From: Streptomyces sp. DG2A-72
GTDB taxonomy: Bacteria; Actinomycetota; Actinomycetes; Streptomycetales; Streptomycetaceae
Length of the DNA stretch: 64,000 nt
Assembly: GCF_030499575.1 (NCBI RefSeq)
Contig: NZ_JASTLC010000001.1
Coordinates: forward strand, 9,510,001 to 9,574,000
Direction: 5' to 3'
Shown here: positions 60,215-64,000 of the stretch, in pieces
How the letters are laid out: every line of letters starts with the position of its first letter
How positions within the stretch are numbered: position 1 is the stretch's first letter
Position numbers and translations under genes: made by a program
The notes under the pieces: model-generated
Databases searched by the model: none
What the model saw: only the letters and a program-made list of their open reading frames with translations
What the model was told of the DNA's origin: nothing

Positions 60215-60858
60215 ATGGATCAGCTGCTGAGAGTCCAGAACTTCAACGTCTCGAGTGACGGAGTGGGCGCCGGCGTGGACCAGAGCTTCGAGAGCCCGTT
60301 CGGCCTCCCCGATGCCGCGAGGCTGTTCTCCTGGGCCGGTGCCACGGCGAGCTGGCCCATGCGCACCGACCCCGGGGGCAGCCGGGGCCTCGACGACTAC
60401 CTGACCCGGGACTACGCACACAACATCGGCGCCGAGATCATGGGCCGCAACAAGTTCGGACCCCAGCGGGGAGCCTGGCACGACCATGAGTGGCGCGGCT
60501 GGTGGGGGACGAGCCCCCGTTCCGCACGCCGGTGTTCGTCATGACTCACCACAAGCGTCCGTCGTTCACCCTCTCCGACACGACGTTCCACTTCGTGGAC
60601 GGCGACCCGGCCACGGTCCTCGAGCAGGCCCGGGAGGCGGCGCAGGGCAAGGACGTCCGACTCGGCGGCGGGGTCACCACCATCCGGCAGTTCCTTGACG
60701 CGGACCTCGTCGACACCATGCATGTGGCGGTCTCGCCGGTGAAGCTCGGGTCCGGAATTCGACTCTGGGAGTCCCCCGATGACCTGCTCGACCGGTTCCA
60801 CCTGGACGTCGTGCCCAGCCCGAGCGGCGTGACGCACCACCTCTTCTGGCGGAGGTGA
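60215..60858 (+). pseudogene. RibD/DHFR-like reductase, single frameshift
   Basis: Two frames together make one protein of the dihydrofolate reductase/RibD C-terminal family: MDQLLRVQNFNVSSDGVGAG to GAEIMGRNKFGPQRG, then PPFRTPVFVMTHHKRPSFTL, KDVRLGGGVTTIRQFLDADL and DTMHVAVSPVKLGSGIRLW. The join needs one extra G in the GGGGG run at 60504-60508 (expected WWGDEPPF, read WWGTSPR). CAGGAGA lies before ATG 60215. It is a broken gene or a homopolymer sequencing error. Family members are often small unknown reductases. Confidence 0.75.
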
Positions 60859-60868
60859 CGAGTTCCCC

Positions 60869-62020
60869 TCAGGATTTCCCCGCCGAGAACACCGCCCGCA
60901 CCTCCCACTCCACGCCACCACGCGGCCCGGCCTCCAGCTCGCCGCCCAGCGCGGTCGCCGTTCCTTCAGGCCGACGAGACCGAAGCCGCCGCCGTGGGCG
61001 GCGGCCGGGAGTTGGGTGCCGCCGCGGCCGTCGTCCGCCACCGACACCACCAGGCGATCGGTGTCGGTGGCGGATCGCAGGCGGACCTCGATGTGCGTGG
61101 CGTCGACCGCATGCCGGCGGATGTTGGTGAGGGCCTCCTGGACGACCCGGAAGGCCGCGGCCTGCACCTCATGGGGGAGGGCGTCGGGGGACAGGGCGGG
61201 GTCGCGGTGCAGGGCGACCTGCCGGCCCGGCGTCGCGAAGCCCTCGATCAGTTCCGCGATGCCCAGGAGGTCGCCGACCGGGCGGCGGTCGGCCGCCTCG
61301 GGACCGGTGTCGCGCAGCACGCCGACGGTGCGGGGCATCGAGGCGAGGGCCTCGGTCGCGGCGCGTTCGATGCCGGCCAGAACGGGGTCCAGGTCCTGTG
61401 GCCGGGTGGTCGCCATCATGCGGGCCACCTGGGTCTGCACGAGGATGCCGGGTGACGTGGTGGGCGACGAAGTCGTGCAGGTCGGCGGCGATGGCCAGGC
61501 GTTCGCTGCGGCGGGTGTCGCTGACGGCGACGGTGCGGCGGTAGTCCATCGAGCGCAGATAGCCCGCGAACCCCGCGACGAGGCCGACCAGCAGCAGACC
61601 GATGATCTGCAGGCCCAGCACGTCGCTGCTCAGCGTCACGTCACCGCGTACCGGCAGGATGAGCAGCGCGCCCGCGTCGAGGGCGCCGCACACCACGGCC
61701 CAGCGCGGCGGGCAGTGCCGTACGGCGATGAAGAGCAGGCACAGCAGGATCATGATCTCGCCCGGGCCGAGCAGGGCCGAGGCGAGAGCGGGCACGGCGG
61801 TACGCACCTGCGGCGTGAGCCACTTGGGCCGCCGCCCGGCCGGCCACAGCACAGCGGCCAGCCCGATGAGCACCATGGCCAAGGTCGGCCAGACGGGGCC
61901 CGCCGTCGGCAGGACGCTCGTTCCGTCGGAGCCCGCGAGGAGGAAGTCGGCGGCACATGCGGCGAGCAGGACACCGACGGCAAGGCCACGGGCGCAGCCC
62001 TGGACGGAAACGGTGTTCAT
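60869..62020 (-). pseudogene. Sensor histidine kinase, two compensating indels
   Basis: A NarL-type two-component kinase of about 380 residues from ATG 62020. Several TM helices (GLAVGVLLAACAADFLLAG, IMILLCLLFIAVRHCPPRW, LLLVGLVAGFAGYLRSM) are followed by the phospho-acceptor ERLAIAADLHDFVAHHVT. The reading frame is lost there (an extra base in the GGG at 61450-61452), continues in another frame as ILVQTQVARMMATTR to GGGFGLVGLKER with the ATPase VSVADDGRG, and returns to the first frame after about 60960 (a missing base), ending EWEVRAVFSAGKS. No response-regulator gene adjoins it. Confidence 0.75.
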
Positions 62021-62238
62021 GCGATCACCGTAGGCCGAACCCCCGGCAGCGGGATCGGCCGAATGACCGAGGGACCTGCCGATGGCGCCGACCTTATGAC
62101 CGAGGCGCGCGCCGGGGCGTGCGGGCGAGGGCGGGGCCGCATCCTCACCACGGACATCAGGACTTCGCGACGCAGCGCAAAGGTTCCTCGTCGGCGTCGT
62201 CGGCGGTGCGACCACGTGACCAAGGCCGACGCCAAGAG

Positions 62239-62480
62239 CGTCACCCCGCCAGGAACCTGGTCCAGCTGCCCGGCCGCAAGGCCACCCACGCACCGCCCGG
62301 TCAAGGCGAGTCTTTTCAACTCCTCGCCGGTTCCCGTGACTTCACCAACCACCTCTTCGGCGAGCAGCCGGGGTACGCGTACGCCGGGAACCGGGTTCAC
62401 ACCGCGACAGGCAACTTCGTACGACTCGAGACCGACTTGCCCATGGCGGACGGCGGACCCGTTGCTGTCCTGAGGAGGAC
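62239..62480 (+). pseudogene. Rhs/DUF6531 N-terminal remnant
   Basis: An isolated open stretch reads RNLVQLPGRKATHAPPGQGE, GSRDFTNHLFGEQPGYAYAG and NRVHTATGNFVRLETDLPM with ADGGPVAVLRRT. The HTATGNF-ETDLP block is the DUF6531 domain that opens the repeat region of Rhs/YD polymorphic-toxin proteins. The long repeat region and toxin tip expected after it are missing. It appears to be the scar of a deleted Rhs gene. Confidence 0.6.
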
Positions 62481-62507
62481 TAGGCGCCCCAAGAATGTTG
62501 AAGAAGT

Positions 62508-62523
62508 GACGTATTGCCACGTC
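62508..62523. promoter_or_regulatory. Short dyad in the leader of the right-edge operon
   Basis: GACGT and ACGTC (62508-62512 and 62519-62523) form an inverted repeat with a 6-base centre in the AT-richer stretch (62490-62560) that should hold the promoter of the downstream operon. A weak call. Confidence 0.3.
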
Positions 62524-62598
62524 TGGGAAAAGATGCGTGCTCTGTGACTCTGTGGTGATCTGGGTTGTGGAGGGGGTGAACCCAGAGGAGATGGTGAT

Positions 62599-62787
62599 AT
62601 GCCTTCCACTGACAAGGCGTTCGAGGACATCACGGGCGTCCGGAGCATCGACATCGAGGCGGCGCTCGACCCCGCGGAGCCCGACGGTGTCTTCCGCGAC
62701 AGCCGGGAGTGCGCCGCACTGGCGCTGCTTTCCGCCGACACCAAGCTGCTGCTGTCCCCGCCGACCCCTCGCCCCAAGAAGGGCTGA
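62599..62787 (+). CDS. 62-residue peptide of unknown function, first gene of right-edge operon
   Basis: A 62-residue acidic-then-basic peptide from ATG 62599 with GAGGAGA seven bases upstream. Sequence features: an N-terminal acidic part (DKAFEDITGVRSIDIEAALD), a single Cys in RDSRECAALALLSADTKLLL, and a Pro/Lys tail SPPTPRPKKG. There is no signal peptide or TM. It heads an operon with two unknown proteins. It could be a small regulator, a scaffold or a modified-peptide precursor. No family was recognised. Confidence 0.65.
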   Translation: MPSTDKAFEDITGVRSIDIEAALDPAEPDGVFRDSRECAALALLSADTKLLLSPPTPRPKKG

Positions 62788-62809
62788 GCGGACCGACAGG
62801 AGCAGCTGA

Positions 62810-63520
62810 ATGGAGCAGTCAGGCGCTACGACCCTCTTGCAGGGCGCGGTGCAGGACGTTGCGTCGGACGTGGTCTCCGCCCTGCGTGGCGGAGACCACG
62901 TGCGAGTGTCCGGCACAGAGGCCGTGGACGGCCATGGGGGAAGCCTCGCGCTCGCCGCCGTACGCGTGTTGGGAGCGGATCTGCTGCTGCCGCACGTCCT
63001 CTTCCGCACCCCGCCCGTTCCCGAGACCCTCACCGTGTTCCGGGAGACCGTGGAGGCGTTCCCGCCCCGCGCGGACGCGGCTCCCACCGTCATGTGGAGC
63101 CACTGGGCCATGCGTTGCGCGCTACGGCGACTCGACCCGCCCCCGACCGGCCTGCCCGGCACGGACGCGACCGCGGAACCCGACGCCCACTGGCTCGACG
63201 AGGCGACCTGGCAGGTGCTGACGCATCAACTCGCCGTCCTGGCCCCGCTCGCGGTGCCCGGCGAGGACTGCGCGGTGGCCCGCGTGGCCCGGCGCCGCAC
63301 GGTCGACGTGGCCCGGGGCTTCGTACGGGCGGTGCGCCGCAGGGACTGGCAGCAGGCAGCCGGGGCCGGACGCTGGCTGACCCTGCTCGAGGACGTACCG
63401 GACGCACTCGGCCTCGAGGCGGGGCTGGACTTCGTGGAACTGATGGGCGGCACCGACCCCCGTGTGGCCCTCCAGGCACAGGCGGCACGCGTCATACGGG
63501 CCGCCGGAGCGCTCGTATGA
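62810..63520 (+). CDS. Hypothetical protein, right-edge operon
   Basis: A 236-residue soluble protein of no recognised family, from ATG 62810 with AGGAG upstream. It is rich in Ala, Val, Leu and Arg and mostly helical by eye (LLQGAVQDVASDVVSALRGG, LDEATWQVLTHQLAVLAPLA, RGFVRAVRRRDWQQAAGAG). No catalytic or metal motif could be named. It starts 22 bases after the peptide gene and its stop overlaps the next ATG (ATGA), so it is coupled to the following gene. Confidence 0.7.
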   Translation: MEQSGATTLLQGAVQDVASDVVSALRGGDHVRVSGTEAVDGHGGSLALAAVRVLGADLLLPHVLFRTPPVPETLTVFRETVEAFPPRADAAPTVMWSHWAMRCALRRLDPPPTGLPGTDATAEPDAHWLDEATWQVLTHQLAVLAPLAVPGEDCAVARVARRRTVDVARGFVRAVRRRDWQQAAGAGRWLTLLEDVPDALGLEAGLDFVELMGGTDPRVALQAQAARVIRAAGALV

Positions 63521-64000
63521 CGGCAATGGACGTCAGCGAGATCCGGGAAGTGGCAGCGGGCGCCTTCGCCTGGCTGTCCGCGCACCGCGGCGACTTCACG
63601 CTGGGGGACGACGCGCTCACCGCGGACGGCCACGTGGACGCCACCTGGAAACCACTCGGGGAACTGGCCCAGACCTGCGCGAGCGTAGGCGCGCACACTC
63701 CGCCGTCGGACCCGCTGCACGCATGTGCCTGCGACCTGTTGCGGTTCGCGTGGCAGCAGACCGGCCGGGGCGAGCTGTTCCTCCGGCTCCAGGCGCTGGA
63801 GCCCTTCGCGACGTACCCGCTGGAGGTCTACTCCGTCTTCGCCGCGGCCGGACTGCGGCACTCCGGGTACGAGGCCGCCGCCGCCACGACGGCCCGCACC
63901 CGGGGCTGGCGGCTGACCGAGCAGGAACCGACCCGCCGGCTCGGCGTCCTGAAGGCCGAGCATCGCAGCGGCATCCACCGGCCGGAACAGGACACGCAGG
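63517..64000 (+). CDS. Hypothetical protein, truncated by the window end
   Basis: At least 161 residues from ATG 63517, which overlaps the previous stop by 4 bases. The visible part is acidic and helical (VSEIREVAAGAFAWLSAHRG, LRFAWQQTGRGELFLRLQAL, EAAAATTARTRGWRLTEQEP). No signal peptide, TM or known motif is seen. It continues past position 64000. I do not recognise the family. Confidence 0.7.
   Translation, partial: MTAMDVSEIREVAAGAFAWLSAHRGDFTLGDDALTADGHVDATWKPLGELAQTCASVGAHTPPSDPLHACACDLLRFAWQQTGRGELFLRLQALEPFATYPLEVYSVFAAAGLRHSGYEAAAATTARTRGWRLTEQEPTRRLGVLKAEHRSGIHRPEQDTQ

Overview
The window is chromosomal DNA of a Streptomyces or very close relative. The base composition is very GC-rich with G/C at almost every third codon position, GTG and TTG starts are common, Tat and lipoprotein signal peptides are frequent, and regulators are dense (SpoIIE-type phosphatases, an ECF sigma factor, LysR, MerR and LacI). 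It carries the ergothioneine operon, a c-di-GMP GGDEF-EAL protein and a class F sortase. From memory of S. coelicolor, the stretch lipoprotein (SCO0930-like), methyltransferase, PAS-GGDEF-EAL protein (RmdA-like), LysR, sdhCAB resembles the SCO0922-SCO0930 region. No rRNA, tRNA, CRISPR array or complete insertion sequence was seen.

Layout. 0-2.3 kb: end of a sugar-acid catabolic operon (SDR, aldo/keto reductase, mutarotase, lactonase), probably for L-fucose. 2.3-8.6 kb: lipase maturation factor-like membrane protein, PAS-GAF-PP2C-HATPase phosphatase, Fpg/Nei glycosylase, a MerR regulator with its own operator, and a Tat-exported CMD-family protein. 8.6-12 kb (minus): ECF sigma factor, unknown protein, zinc-finger anti-sigma, SpoIIE phosphatase. 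12-20 kb: CapA-like protein, IS630 remnant, an HTH/nSTAND ATPase/TM/seven-blade WD40 protein divergent from a LysR regulator, a frameshifted M1 peptidase, a small secreted twin-CxxxC protein sharing a promoter box with the peptidase, and an IS5 remnant. 20-25.6 kb: universal stress protein, polysaccharide deacetylase, class F sortase, two secreted/TM-anchored surface proteins, a DUF4239 protein and a Pro-Thr-rich stalk protein. 25.8-37 kb: SCO0930-like lipoprotein, methyltransferase/c-di-GMP operon, LysR remnant and intact LysR, sdhCAB, ornithine-lipid olsBA pair.

37-46 kb: luciferase-like oxidoreductase, a zinc-free L32 paralogue behind a Zur-like box, HAD hydrolase, dodecin, a decayed deacetylase, egtABCD (minus), and a PARG-type macrodomain protein convergent with a PemK/MazF-like protein. 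46-49.4 kb: flotillin with a small partner, and an amidase. 49.5-60 kb: a carbohydrate-use island with a Tat-exported GH43-like/AbfB protein, a large secreted glycosidase with carbohydrate-binding modules, a LacI regulator with four CGAACCGGTTCG-type operators, an ABC sugar importer lacking its own ATPase, and an intracellular GH63-like glycosidase. 60.2-62 kb: a RibD/DHFR-like gene and a histidine kinase gene, both broken by single-base indels. 62.2-64 kb: an Rhs/DUF6531 remnant, then an operon of unknown function starting with a 62-residue peptide and running off the edge.

The most unusual signals are the shared box (11-mer plus TAATCG at identical spacing) upstream of the M1 peptidase and the twin-CxxxC secreted protein, the right-edge peptide operon, the membrane nSTAND-WD40 protein, and four single-base indels in three genes, which are either real decay or assembly errors.
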